From Smittium culicis (Eukaryota; Kickxellomycota; Harpellomycetes; Harpellales; Legeriomycetaceae): a stretch of 16,454 bases of DNA. Position numbers and translations under genes: made by a program. Position 1 is the stretch's first letter. Every line of letters starts with the position of its first letter. This document shows, one piece after another, positions 1-9,179 of the stretch. Under the pieces are notes generated by a model. It made no database searches and had not been told where the DNA came from. It worked only from the letters and a program-made list of their open reading frames with translations. The DNA is taken from NCBI GenBank assembly GCA_001970855.1, contig LSSN01001811.1:1-16454 (forward strand). The letters are read 5' to 3'.

Positions 1-1
1 A

Positions 2-2296
2 TCATTTTTACCTGTTTGGCAAAAAGTGGCGGAAAATTTCATCAGTACTAATGTAAATAATTTGAATTTCGCAAATATCGATTGTATTACTCACAAAAAA
101 ATTTGTAGCGACCAAGAAATCGATGCTTATCCAACTGTTATCGGTTACTTGGATGGAAAAAAGATTTCCAGTATTAGAGGCTACAAAGCATTCATTCCTG
201 CTACTGAATTTGTTTTGGATTATGTTAAAAAAATAAAAGCTGATCAACCAAAAGTTGATGATAATAGCTCCACAAGCAGCCAAAAAGAAACAATTTCTTC
301 TAATTCCATCTTAACTCCTGGCGTCGAATCTAAAAATTCAACTACCTCTAACAAAAATAGCACTAAAAATACAAATATCCAGAATAGTGTGATTTTAACA
401 CCTGAAAATTTTACAAATCTTACCTCAAAAAACTCTTGGCTTATTAAATATTACTCACCTAAATGCTCCCATTGTATTGCGTTTGCTCCTGTTTGGACCG
501 AATTCACTGATACTATGGCTGAAAAAGCTAATCCTTCTGGTCTATTTTTTGGTGAAGTTGACTGCTTGGAATTTAGCGATTTATGCACCAAAAATGAAAT
601 AGATGGATACCCTACCGTCAATTTTTACACTGATGGAAAGCTTGTAAAGGAAATTGCTGATCTTAAAAGTGGAGAAATAAAAATAATTTCAGAAAGCTTT
701 ATCAATAAAGGTAAACTACCCCAAATACCTGAATCAACCCAAGTAGATTCTGAAAAAGAAAAGAGCGACGCTAAAGGACCAAACTCAAGCCAAAAAACTG
801 CTAACGATTCACCTGCTACCTCAAAATCTAACGATTTTTCACCATCGCCTTCTTTAAAACCAAACTCAGATGACCTCAAAATATTAAAACAGAAGTACAT
901 TTCTGGTTTGGATAACATTCTAGTAGATAACTCTACTATGTTTTATACTAGTAAATATATATCCATAACTGAAAAAATTCACACTGCATTTTTCAATAAT
1001 TCTATGCACATTACGAATTATATAGCTCCTGATTGCGCTGAATGCGACTCTATTACAAAAATCTTAACTGAGTCATCAACTAACTTTGGATCACAAATTA
1101 ATTTCGGGTACATTGACTGCAAAAAAAGTGTTGACCTGTGCTTAAAAAACAGCATCACTTATTCACCAACATTAAAACTCATTTTTTCTAAATACAACAT
1201 TGAATATCCAGGTAAATTAAACAATTCCTCACAGATTGTTGATTTTATCAAAGAAATTTATTTCACTAAAAACGATATTTCAAACACTTTTAACTTGGAG
1301 AAAATTCCTGAGGACAGAGCCCTGAATTTAAATGATTTCAACTCAAATGAAAAAGCACTAATGTTTATTTATGTAAACAGGTCTGGATCTGTTATTAACT
1401 ACATACTTACTCGCATCGCCTCAATCTTATCATTAAACGGAAATTTCTACCACTTAGCTAGTGGCAACGATTTTGAACTTCATCTTCTTAATTCGTTTTC
1501 AGATAACGATAAAAAACGTAATCTCGATGATACGAACAAAGATTTCCTTGTTGCGGTTGTCGATGGAGAACTTTCAATGTTTTCTGGTGATATCACTGAC
1601 TTGAATGCTATTTCTGATTGGATGAACAACTCCAGAGAATCCCTTTTTTCCTTGCCTTTATTGGATGTTGGCTCCAACGATTTTTATTCCAGTAATGATA
1701 ACTCTGACATATCTGTGATTGTAGTAACTGGACCTTCAGATAAATCAGAAATCGATAAAAGCCTTCTAACTAGAGCCAGGGCTAATCTTAAACTCTTCCC
1801 TAGTCTTTCCAAATCTCTATTTGATAAAAAGGTTACATTTTCTTTTGTTGATGGCCCCAAAAACTCTGAAGTAATCTTAAATTTATTCGATATTCCTGAA
1901 GAAAAATTCCCAGTTTTTATTTTTACTGAACCCAAAAAGAGTTCATATTACTTGCCATTCACATCGGATTTACTTGACCATAAAATCGAAAGTTCTCACT
2001 TGTATAGCAACTTAAACAATCGTGATATTTTTTCGATGGTCCTTTCAATTCCTTCTTTTTCCGAAAAATTCTCCCTCGATCATCCATTCCTACGAAAATT
2101 TGAAAATAAGAATAGAGAAATGGATTTCATGAAAACTCTTATCTCATCAACTTCAAAAGATAACAAAAAATCAAAAATGTTCTACTTTATGACTATATTA
2201 AAGATTCTAGCTTTTGCATTTGTAGCATACATATTGTTGAAAATCTACAAACGATTCAAACTATCTTCTCCCTTACCAGTCTACAAAAGTATTTAA
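2..2296 (+). CDS. Multi-thioredoxin-domain ER membrane protein, PDI/Eps1/TMX3-like (5' end outside window)
   Basis: The frame is open to the left edge, so this is a 3' gene fragment of 764 visible codons. The GTG at 26 is not a real start. Domain 1 is cut just after its CxxC: the text begins in PVWQ, continues through IDC-x6-C and has its cis-Pro in AYPT. Domain 2 (about nt 385-720) carries CSHC at 464-475 and YPTVNFY. Domain 3 (about 940-1265) carries CAEC at 1034-1045 and YSPT. Two further regions (about 1320-1630 and 1690-2090) look thioredoxin-like but lack CxxC; the second has KFPVFIF. A hydrophobic helix at about 2180-2250 is followed by a short basic tail ending VYKSI. The likely role is thiol-disulfide exchange on secretory clients in the ER lumen, membrane-anchored like yeast Eps1 or TMX3; this is inferred from architecture. 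Linkers are Ser/Asn/Lys-rich. It is a paralogue of the gene at 10260. A possible AATAAA signal lies at 2405-2410. Confidence 0.9.
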   Translation, partial: SFLPVWQKVAENFISTNVNNLNFANIDCITHKKICSDQEIDAYPTVIGYLDGKKISSIRGYKAFIPATEFVLDYVKKIKADQPKVDDNSSTSSQKETISSNSILTPGVESKNSTTSNKNSTKNTNIQNSVILTPENFTNLTSKNSWLIKYYSPKCSHCIAFAPVWTEFTDTMAEKANPSGLFFGEVDCLEFSDLCTKNEIDGYPTVNFYTDGKLVKEIADLKSGEIKIISESFINKGKLPQIPESTQVDSEKEKSDAKGPNSSQKTANDSPATSKSNDFSPSPSLKPNSDDLKILKQKYISGLDNILVDNSTMFYTSKYISITEKIHTAFFNNSMHITNYIAPDCAECDSITKILTESSTNFGSQINFGYIDCKKSVDLCLKNSITYSPTLKLIFSKYNIEYPGKLNNSSQIVDFIKEIYFTKNDISNTFNLEKIPEDRALNLNDFNSNEKALMFIYVNRSGSVINYILTRIASILSLNGNFYHLASGNDFELHLLNSFSDNDKKRNLDDTNKDFLVAVVDGELSMFSGDITDLNAISDWMNNSRESLFSLPLLDVGSNDFYSSNDNSDISVIVVTGPSDKSEIDKSLLTRARANLKLFPSLSKSLFDKKVTFSFVDGPKNSEVILNLFDIPEEKFPVFIFTEPKKSSYYLPFTSDLLDHKIESSHLYSNLNNRDIFSMVLSIPSFSEKFSLDHPFLRKFENKNREMDFMKTLISSTSKDNKKSKMFYFMTILKILAFAFVAYILLKIYKRFKLSSPLPVYKSI

Positions 2297-5200
2297 TCTT
2301 TCGATTTCAAATTTTCTTATCTCATTGGTTTATAATTACTTACATTATACTACCCGCAGCACGTATGTTTTATCGATTTAACAAAAAGTTATTAAAAGAG
2401 AAAAAATAAATGTCGTACGTAATATATTCAAACCCAAATTGATACAATATATTTTTAGTCGCGCACTTTCCCCTCTTCTTTCTTTTATTTCATTTATATA
2501 CTTTTTAATCGAAATTCTAATCGTTATAATTTTTGAAAATCTAAATCACGTCTAGCTATAAACCTTATTTAATTATTGAAACATATAAGTAGTTTAACAT
2601 TTAATTTATACTACGCCCAAATATTGACAACGGATAAACTTGTTTATTTAAGTATTTTTTACAAAGAAATGACGAATTTAATTTCCTTTGAATTATTCTA
2701 TTGTATATTTCTTTGGCTAATTTATACCTTTTAATTTTCTAGTATTATTTTATATTTTAAAAACTATCCTGATGCTATTGATATTTATCTATGTATTTTG
2801 ACTTATCCAAAAAATTTTATTTTCTTTAATTATCCATGAAAAAGACGTACTAAATTACATGTGATTTCAAATGATCATTAATTTACCATAAAAATACCAG
2901 CCTTTATCAATAACTAATTAATATTATAATGACTTATACAAAAAATTTCAATTAATTAATTATCCAATTGAAATTTTTAATTGTTAATATTATAACATAA
3001 ATAAATTTGTAAATCAAAGTGTGCTATTAATTAAGATAAATTTGTTTCTAAATACTCGTATCTTAATTTTGGGATTAGCCAGGGTTTCAAATAATATATA
3101 AATATTTTAAAATACTTCAATTTTTAAATAGATATATAAAAAGAATATCTTGATTTAAAAATTATTAAATTTCTATTATTTATCAAAGTTGAAAAATATC
3201 AAAGAATTTTTTGATAAATGACATATTTAAAATCCTTAGTTTTATTATTTTTTATAAAGCATATTTATTTTGAATAATAATATTAACTCAATAATCATTT
3301 ATCTAAAAATGCAGATAATCTATATAATATACCCAAAATTTAAATTAAAAATAAAACGAATTTAAAAAGATAAATAAAAACTCGTCAGTCTTTGTATTTT
3401 TGTTAAGGTTTATAATTGAATTGCATTTTCATGAAATTCTGAGTTTTCCACTTTCGTCGTAAAATTTTCCCTTTTTTTTAATAAAAAAATACTAGTATTT
3501 TTATAAATGATTATTTGATATTTTTTTCGGGGGAGGGCGATACTAATTAAGATACTAGCTGAGAAGTGATAATTTATAATGCGCCTTTTAGGAGTTCGGA
3601 TAACAGCTTCATACAATTTATATCAACCTTCGCGTAATCAGGATAGGAAAAATAAGAATAATTATTAGATTTCAAAAATGGTTATTTCTATATATTTTAC
3701 AACATATTTAATATATTAAATTAGTATATTAGAAATTTATATATTTATATTTAATATATGAAAAAAAAAAATTTTATATTATTTTATATTTATTAACATC
3801 ATTTTAATATATGCTGAACAAATTCGAACTAAAACTTAGACATAAAGTAGCTCTTGTTTTATAAAACTAAGTAATTTATAGTTATAGAAAACTAAATAAA
3901 GGCTATTACTTTCTATTATTTTAAAAACTATCTTTTTATTCATTATTTTAAAACATCAATAACTTTTTGGTTTAAATGATTTAAGAGATATTAAAATTAT
4001 AATTTTACCATTTCAACAATAATTTATTGGCATTAGTTATTACTAAAATCAAAAAGTTGTGATTTACACAGCTGTAGCCTATTTTATCATATTTTAAAAA
4101 TAAATTAGAGGAAAATAATGCATGTAAAAATTAGATAATAAAACTAAATTTGTTCTTCAAACTGACATACGATATTTTGATGACTAATCATTAAAAGAAT
4201 TAATAAATAAACACTAAAATTACTTTAATATTGATTTCTTAAAATCTTAATATAAATATAAGCGTATAGGGAAATTTTTTTTAAAGTTAGTAGATGTAGT
4301 GTTTTTGCTGTTTTAATAGTAATTATATTTATTTCATTAAATAAAACTGAGCAATACTCAAAATAAAAAGGAAAATTCCACTCTTTATAAACCCCCGTCT
4401 CTATATTATTAACTGCAAAATTATAACTGATATGGAAGTTTAGAAACCATGATTATGTGTTATAAAATGATTTTATACTATGTTTGGCTATTAATAATAC
4501 AATGAACAAGGATATTAGACAGAATTTAACGTCATTTTAAAGTGCGAGTTAAATTATAACTCTTTGTAAAATAATTAAAAAACGAACCTCTTTGTAAAAT
4601 GTTAAAACTAATGATTAACTTTGTATTGTTGGTACAGATAATTTCTCTGTAATTATTGATATTAACAGTTCGCTTTGAAAATAAAGACTTTGTTTTATTT
4701 ATTTGTGAATACAGGGATACTTTTTTGATATTGGCTAAATAATTGGGAAATATTAACATCAAAGGAAAATGGAAATTTTTCTTTTAACCAGGAAAATCTA
4801 TTAATCGCTGTATTGCCTTCACGCGAAAGTATTTTTTTGCAGGATATTTTATTTTTCGTACAGCCTAGTTTTGAAAACTAGGATTCACATGCTAATATTT
4901 ATAGCTTTCTTTATTTAATCAATGTTTTATTAAGAGATATTACCTGCTTTTTTTTTATTTTTTAATTGAATTTTTCCAAAATTTTTCATTAGATGTAAAC
5001 TAAAAATTATCTTTTATAATACAACTTAGTATGAAAAATTATTACTATTTTGGTGAAAATCCCTTTATTAATTATATGTATCAGATATATTAATACTTTA
5101 AATGAGTTAAAAATGAGTAAAACGACACATTCTGACTCATATTTTACTAATAAATTAGTCTGAAACCACCACAGGATATTCAACCAATGTTTTTTTTAAT

Positions 5201-5513
5201 GTTTAATTTGTGATATTTATTATTTTTAAATACTAAAATTATGAGACTAAACACGTAAAACTATCATTAAAAAAGAAATGAAAAATTAATTTCGTATTTA
5301 TATATTTAAAGGATAAGAAATTTGTAACTTTATTATTTAAATTATAATTGATGATAATACATATCTCAGAATTTATGAAATGAATAAAGCTATTTTTTTT
5401 TTTGGGATTATATTGAAAATATGCTATAACTACTTAAATTGTGAATAGAAGTAAAATAGGACAGTTTGAATTAACATTACGCGACAAGAACGATGGCAGA
5501 GAATATCAATTGC
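2297..5513. other. Long AT-rich intergenic stretch without a supported gene
   Basis: About 3.2 kb of strongly A/T-biased DNA follow the first thioredoxin-like gene. Open frames here are short (under 80 codons), low in complexity and resemble no family I recognise. I see no tRNA or rRNA. The region contains many A/T runs and short AT hairpins, the clearest being at 2941-2978. A small direct repeat, CTCTTTGTAAAAT, occurs twice between about 4560 and 4602. Old transposon remnants beyond recognition are likely but cannot be shown by eye. Confidence 0.6.
2941..2978. repeat. Perfect 13-bp inverted repeat (hairpin)
   Basis: AAAAATTTCAATT (2941-2953) and its exact complement AATTGAAATTTTT (2966-2978) are separated by a 12-base spacer. 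On each side lies a further near-palindromic AATATTATAA element. It sits in gene-free AT-rich DNA and no role is evident. It could be a remnant of a MITE centre or a chance AT palindrome. Confidence 0.6.
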
Positions 5514-6642
5514 TTTTTTTTTTTGTCTCAGAGAGTTTATTAAATATTATTTAAAAGTATATTAAAAGCTATTAAAAAATATTTAAAAAGTAAAAAAAAT
5601 ATTAAAAAAATAATTTATCAACTGACCCCAATCTGTCGCTTTAGCGTATCCATACCCACTGAGCATTGGTTCAAGGGGGCTGATGAATCACTTATAGTTT
5701 ACAGTATAAATTTTCTGGGTACGCGGATGCCGTTCAAAAAATTGGCTGTTTCCAGCTCAAAATTTTGATCGGCTGCGCCAGCTCGAAGCTGGCTCAAAGA
5801 TTCTTTAGAATATCCCTCAAAGAGTTACCCAATTAGACCCAGCCGAGATTCGTTGAAATTCGAAAGTAAAAATTTTTCGTCAGAACTGATCGATATCGGT
5901 ATGAACCGGCTGATCGTCGTTGTTCGGTGATTTCGCCACCGGCTGCAGCTCAGAAGTATGTGGTCGACCGTCTCAGGCACACACAAGTTGCAGCAGGGGC
6001 AAAAATTTTTGAATTTTTGGTCGACGATTTTCATGTTCGACAGGCGCTGGGCAGTCCGGAATGTGCCCATACGCATTTTTCCAATGTCCTGAAGACCCAG
6101 CTTCAGGTCCGGATACATTGCTTGAAGGTCAACCCAGTTTCCTATTTTGCCTATTTTTTGGTCCACCGTCCACCGGTGGATGACAGACCGGTTATTTCGT
6201 CGTTTACGGTTGACTATCGTGATGATAGTCTGACCGTTTGAATCTTGAGAGCAAAATTTTTTGATCCACCGGGCGCTCCCGGTCACCCAGGTCGCCATTC
6301 GGGCCTTCATCGGTGCCTTTATGAGGTCTGCGATCCATGTTTTTGATGTTAGTCACTTATAGTATGCACGCTCACGGGATGTGCTGGTGCGCATGAGCAC
6401 TGATGTTATGCGTAGTTCGTTCATGATGCGTTCCATGGCCGCTGGTTTTCCGAAATTGGCAACCATGTGGGTTGCCTTATCGATTTCCATCTGTATGGGC
6501 CTGCATCTGGCTTCGCTCATTCCAAATATCTCCCCATCGTAACATCCAATAGGCATCAGCAACGAATTGATGAACTTGATTCTTAGTGCTGTGAGCACAT
6601 CGGGCCGTCTCAAGAAGCTATACGTAGCGTATACAGCCTTTT
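5514..6642 (-). mobile_element. 5'-truncated LINE (non-LTR retrotransposon) fossil: C-terminal RT region, 3'UTR and poly(A) tail
   Basis: On the minus strand one reading frame runs from about 6642 to a TGA at 5620-5618 with no frameshift. It is broken only by TGA at 6355-6353, TAA at 5827-5825 and TAA at 5701-5699. It encodes the post-RT C-terminus of a LINE ORF2: a segment with RRPDVLTALRIKF and LLMPIGCYDGE, then a CxxC-x9-H-x4-C zinc-knuckle-like motif (CPCC...HILLSC, 5945-6001). After the stop comes a T-rich 3'UTR, an AATAAA signal (5541-5536) and an 11-A tail (plus-strand T run 5514-5524), which fixes the 3' end. The 5' end near 6640 lacks the RT palm and endonuclease, as expected of 5' truncation during target-primed insertion. 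The base composition is clearly richer in G+C than the flanks. I could not find a target-site duplication. It is not functional. Confidence 0.9.
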
Positions 6643-6946
6643 TTTCGTTGTTTATAGTTAATTTTATTTAGTAAGGGCGTAAAAAAATGTGAACAATAGA
6701 TACGAAATAAAATTTTATAAATTCTCTAATACTATTGACTCGCACAATAAGAATTTTCTTAGACAGAGAGAGAGAGAGAGGTGGATTTTAGATGCATTCT
6801 ATCTCTACAAGAAAAAAAAAAGTATTACTCTTATCACTGACAGTCAAGTGATGTTGATATATTTTTAGATTTAATAAAAATGATATGTTTACACTAATTA
6901 TTTATAATCAGAAATTAATATTTTACTCTATTAGAATAAATTTCTA
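6643..6946. other. Spacer between LINE fossil and MITE cluster
   Basis: AT-rich DNA without a gene. It contains the AG microsatellite at 6765-6780; nothing else is recognisable. Confidence 0.5.
6765..6780. repeat. (AG)8 microsatellite
   Basis: Eight uninterrupted AG dinucleotides, stranded in AT-rich DNA between the LINE fossil and the MITE cluster. Confidence 0.9.
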
Positions 6947-7337
6947 TTAACCCTTTCACGGGCGGTAGACTATTTTTGATCTACTAAATATAGCCAACTG
7001 CTTTTATTTAACCCTTTCCTGTCCAATACACTTTGAAAAAATCAGTTTATTGATTCACTTATGATTTCTAATTATAATTGTTATTTGTTGATATTCTATA
7101 AAAATACCAATATTTCTTATGGCCTCGGAATTAAAGTGATATAATATAACACAATTGGCTATATTTCGAGGTCAAAAATGGTCTACCGCCCGTGAAATAG
7201 TCAAAACACTTTAATTCCGAATATATAAGAATTATTGGTTTATTGAATTTAAAAAAAAAAGTAATAAACTTTATTATACATCATAAAAAAATCATAAAAT
7301 TGATTTTTTTAATGAGTTTTGGACGTGAAAGTGTTAA
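6947..7337 (+). mobile_element. TTAA-type MITE (piggyBac-like), interrupted by a nested copy
   Basis: The left end is TTAA (6947-6950) followed by CCCTTTCACGGGCGGTAGAC and GATCTACTAAATATAGCCAA; call this the A-end. The right end reads GGACGTGAAAGTGTTAA (7321-7337), matching the B-end of the other copies (GGACGGGAAAGGG-TTAA type). Bases 7008-7204 interrupt it at an internal TTAA. Removing that insert joins ...TTTTATTTAA to AACACTTTAATTCCGA, which lines up with the uninterrupted copy at 9425-9610 (...TTCAATTAAAATACTTAATTCCGA). The original element was therefore about 198 bp. It has no coding capacity. TTAA borders plus CCCTTT-starting ends are the hallmark of piggyBac-superfamily MITEs, which depend on a transposase encoded elsewhere. 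Confidence 0.85.
7008..7204 (-). mobile_element. Nested TTAA-type MITE copy inside another copy
   Basis: The copy begins with TTAA (7008-7011) and CCCTTTCCTGTCCAATACAC (B-end). It ends with TTGGCTATATTTCGAGG, then GGTCTACCGCCCGTGAAATAG (A-end) and TCAA (7201-7204), a one-base decay of the duplicated TTAA. It is 197 bp including both target copies, in the opposite orientation to its host. The internal text is shared with the copy at 9176-9371, including an ATACCAAT segment and a GGCCT segment followed by AATTAAAG or GTTAAAG. It is non-coding. Confidence 0.85.
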
Positions 7338-7765
7338 AAAACCACTTTTAAATTATTTAGCAAATTGCAGATACTACACATATCTATGAATATGATCCAG
7401 AAAAAAGTAACAAAATAAACTAAAAATAAGATAGACACTTAATTTATCAATGGATTTATTTTGTTATATTATATAAGCTAAATATGATATAAAAGTAATT
7501 ATATAGTAAAATTATAAAGAAAATATTTAAAAATTGGATTTTGTAGAATACATAGTTTTATTTTAGCGTTTTGGAAATTTATTAGCGTTAATTCTAATAT
7601 TTATCCTATTTTATTAATTTTAGTTATAATTTTTGCTTTTTGTTATTATTTTTTGGTTATAGGCCAAAAGTTTTAAATAAGAATAACTAAAAATCCTAAT
7701 TTAAGATAATTTTAATTAATATTGTGTACCAATTTCTTTATATCAATGCCTGAATTAACAGAAAT
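7338..7765. other. Intergenic spacer
   Basis: AT-rich DNA between the nested MITE pair and the 3' end of the protease pseudogene. I see no gene or clear repeat. Runs of T (minus-strand A) after 7765 could contain the old pseudogene polyadenylation site. Confidence 0.5.
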
Positions 7766-8510
7766 TCATAATTTATGATGACTGTTATGAGTATATAAAG
7801 AATAAACAGGTTCATCACCATAATCATATCGTCTGGAGTTTGCATTATATATACCAGATATTATAAACTGTGCGGATTCACTATTAAATATAGGCGTTCC
7901 TCGAGTTCCCACGTAATTAATCACAATCAAACCTCTGGAGCCTGGTTCATCTGTCATTACAGTATAAGTTTTAATTCTCTATTCTTTTTTTGGTGGTATC
8001 ATTTTTCCAAATTTATTTCTTCGATAAATGAGCTCATACTTATGTGCAAGCATAGATCTAATCCTTTTTTGGGGTTGGTTCCATATACTATAATTTAGCA
8101 TATTCATTATCTTTTAAATTGATTTCACCATTAAGCTTTGAAATTGCATAATTGTTGCCAAAATAATTCTTGCGGATAATTTGAGTTATTATTTCAGCAA
8201 CATCAATTTTTTCCGCTGGGTTTTTCAAAGTTGACACATAGACTCTGCCTTCAATGACAGGGGATCTATTATAATAATCTTTTATAAAACACCTTTTCGA
8301 TGTGAGAACTGTGTCTTTTGACAAAAGTGCCCCTTGGCAGTCATCACTATCGGCAATACGTACGATAACTATCGCAGAAGTATGTCTTATTGACCTTATA
8401 TCTTCAAGCTTGCCGTCATGTTTCTTTTTGTTCCCCCATATATTTATTTGAGCAAATATTTGATTGATAAAAAGCAATAAAAATGCATAAATCAAAGAGT
8501 AGTTACTCAT
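7766..8510 (-). pseudogene. Decayed trypsin-like (S1) serine protease homologue with the catalytic triad lost
   Basis: Reading from ATG 8510, the first 140 codons give a signal peptide (hydrophobic LIYAFLLLFINQIFA, cleavage near residue 20), then an S1-like N-lobe. CQGALLSKDTVLTSKRC (residues 58-74) matches the family's C-x-x-LI-..-VLTAAHC, keeping the Cys42-Cys58 pair but with Arg73 where the catalytic His belongs. NNYAISKL (119-126) matches NDIALLKL with Asn for the catalytic Asp. The frame stops at TAG 8090-8088. C-lobe text follows in other frames with further stops, and 7957-7766 resumes with GTRGTPIFN in place of GDSGGPLF, so the Ser is Arg. The IVGG activation site is also absent (KHDGK). 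Spacing fits a full-length domain without an intron, so shifted frames point to a pseudogene. It may derive from a non-catalytic serine protease homologue rather than an active enzyme. Confidence 0.75.
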
Positions 8511-9055
8511 AGTGTCTTATTCTTGTTTTATTCCTATGTTTATTTTTTGTTTTTAATGATATCAACTCTGGTTTCAATATGGGTTTTTAAAATTTCAAAG
8601 AACATTTTCTTTGGATTGAATACTTTTTTTTACAAGATTTTTTTTTTTCCATTTTGGTACACGTTTTAAATATAAGTATATGCTTTTAACAGAAATGATA
8701 TAAATATGAATGCTTAATTTTTTTATTTTAATAAATTTAATACATTTAAAGTTTCTCCCTAGTTAGAAATACTATAATATTCTTTTCATTTTAGGTCTAA
8801 TGAATAGTATACCCTCACAAAACATCCTTAACTAATTTTTTCTATAAAAATCTAACATTTAAATTTATGTTTGTATAAAATTAAACTCTGTATATTTACA
8901 TTGAATGTTATGCAAATTCAAGGCATAATCCTCGTATAAATAGCCTTATACATTAACTAGTTAAATACTACCACGATTGTATAATTAAAATATATTGATA
9001 TATATCTTCAAGAATTGGTCACCATTAGCGATAAATTTTTTTTTTTGCATACACA
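8511..9055. other. Intergenic region upstream of the protease pseudogene
   Basis: AT-rich DNA that would hold the promoter of the minus-strand protease gene. No gene, tRNA or convincing promoter motif can be picked out against the A/T background. Confidence 0.5.
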
Positions 9056-9179
9056 TTAACCCTTTAGGGACGGTTGGCTTTTTTTTGAGTTACCAAAATT
9101 GTCCAACCAAATGACAATTTGATAAATCAAGATAGTGTGAGCATAGATTATTGGCTATCTGCATCAATGCTTCTATTAA
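9056..9179 (+). mobile_element. Left part of a second TTAA-type MITE subfamily (type C)
   Basis: It starts TTAA (9056-9059) then CCCTTTAGGGACGGTTGGCT and GTTACCAAAATTGTCCAACC. This matches the left end of the full-length type-C copy at 15768, which has the ACGGTTGG / GCGGTTGG and ACTACCAAAATTATCCAACC text. It runs 120 bases to an internal TTAA, where the next MITE (9176-9371) begins. In the complete type-C copy an internal TTAA lies at nearly the same offset (117 bases). This suggests a third case of insertion into a MITE, but I cannot recognise the right half after 9371. Confidence 0.65.

Noticed and set aside
26..28. GTG as the start codon of the first thioredoxin-like gene
   Set aside because: The frame is open to the window edge, and the residues before it (FLPVWQK) match the thioredoxin fold just after a CxxC. 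The true start is outside the window.
3410..3616. 68-codon minus-strand open frame in the gene-poor region
   Set aside because: It is short, Ile/Lys-rich as expected of random AT-rich DNA, and resembles nothing I know.
4560..4602. CTCTTTGTAAAAT direct repeat as a regulatory or CRISPR-like array
   Set aside because: There are only two copies without regular spacers; this is a minor repeat in AT-rich DNA.
4532..4762. 76-codon minus-strand open frame
   Set aside because: Its composition is that of translated AT-rich non-coding DNA; it has no motif, signal peptide or conserved neighbour.
5927..6241. Plus-strand 104-codon open frame within the LINE region
   Set aside because: It is the antisense shadow of the minus-strand LINE frame, which has clear RT C-terminal and zinc-knuckle motifs.
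5490..6660. Target-site duplication flanking the LINE
   Set aside because: The sequence next to the poly(A) tail (GCAATTGATATTCTC on the minus strand) has no convincing match beyond the truncated 5' end.
8039..8088. Intron (GTATAT ... AG) that might rescue the protease frame
   Set aside because: Splicing these sites leads into a frame that stops within about 15 codons and does not reach the C-lobe frame at 7957.
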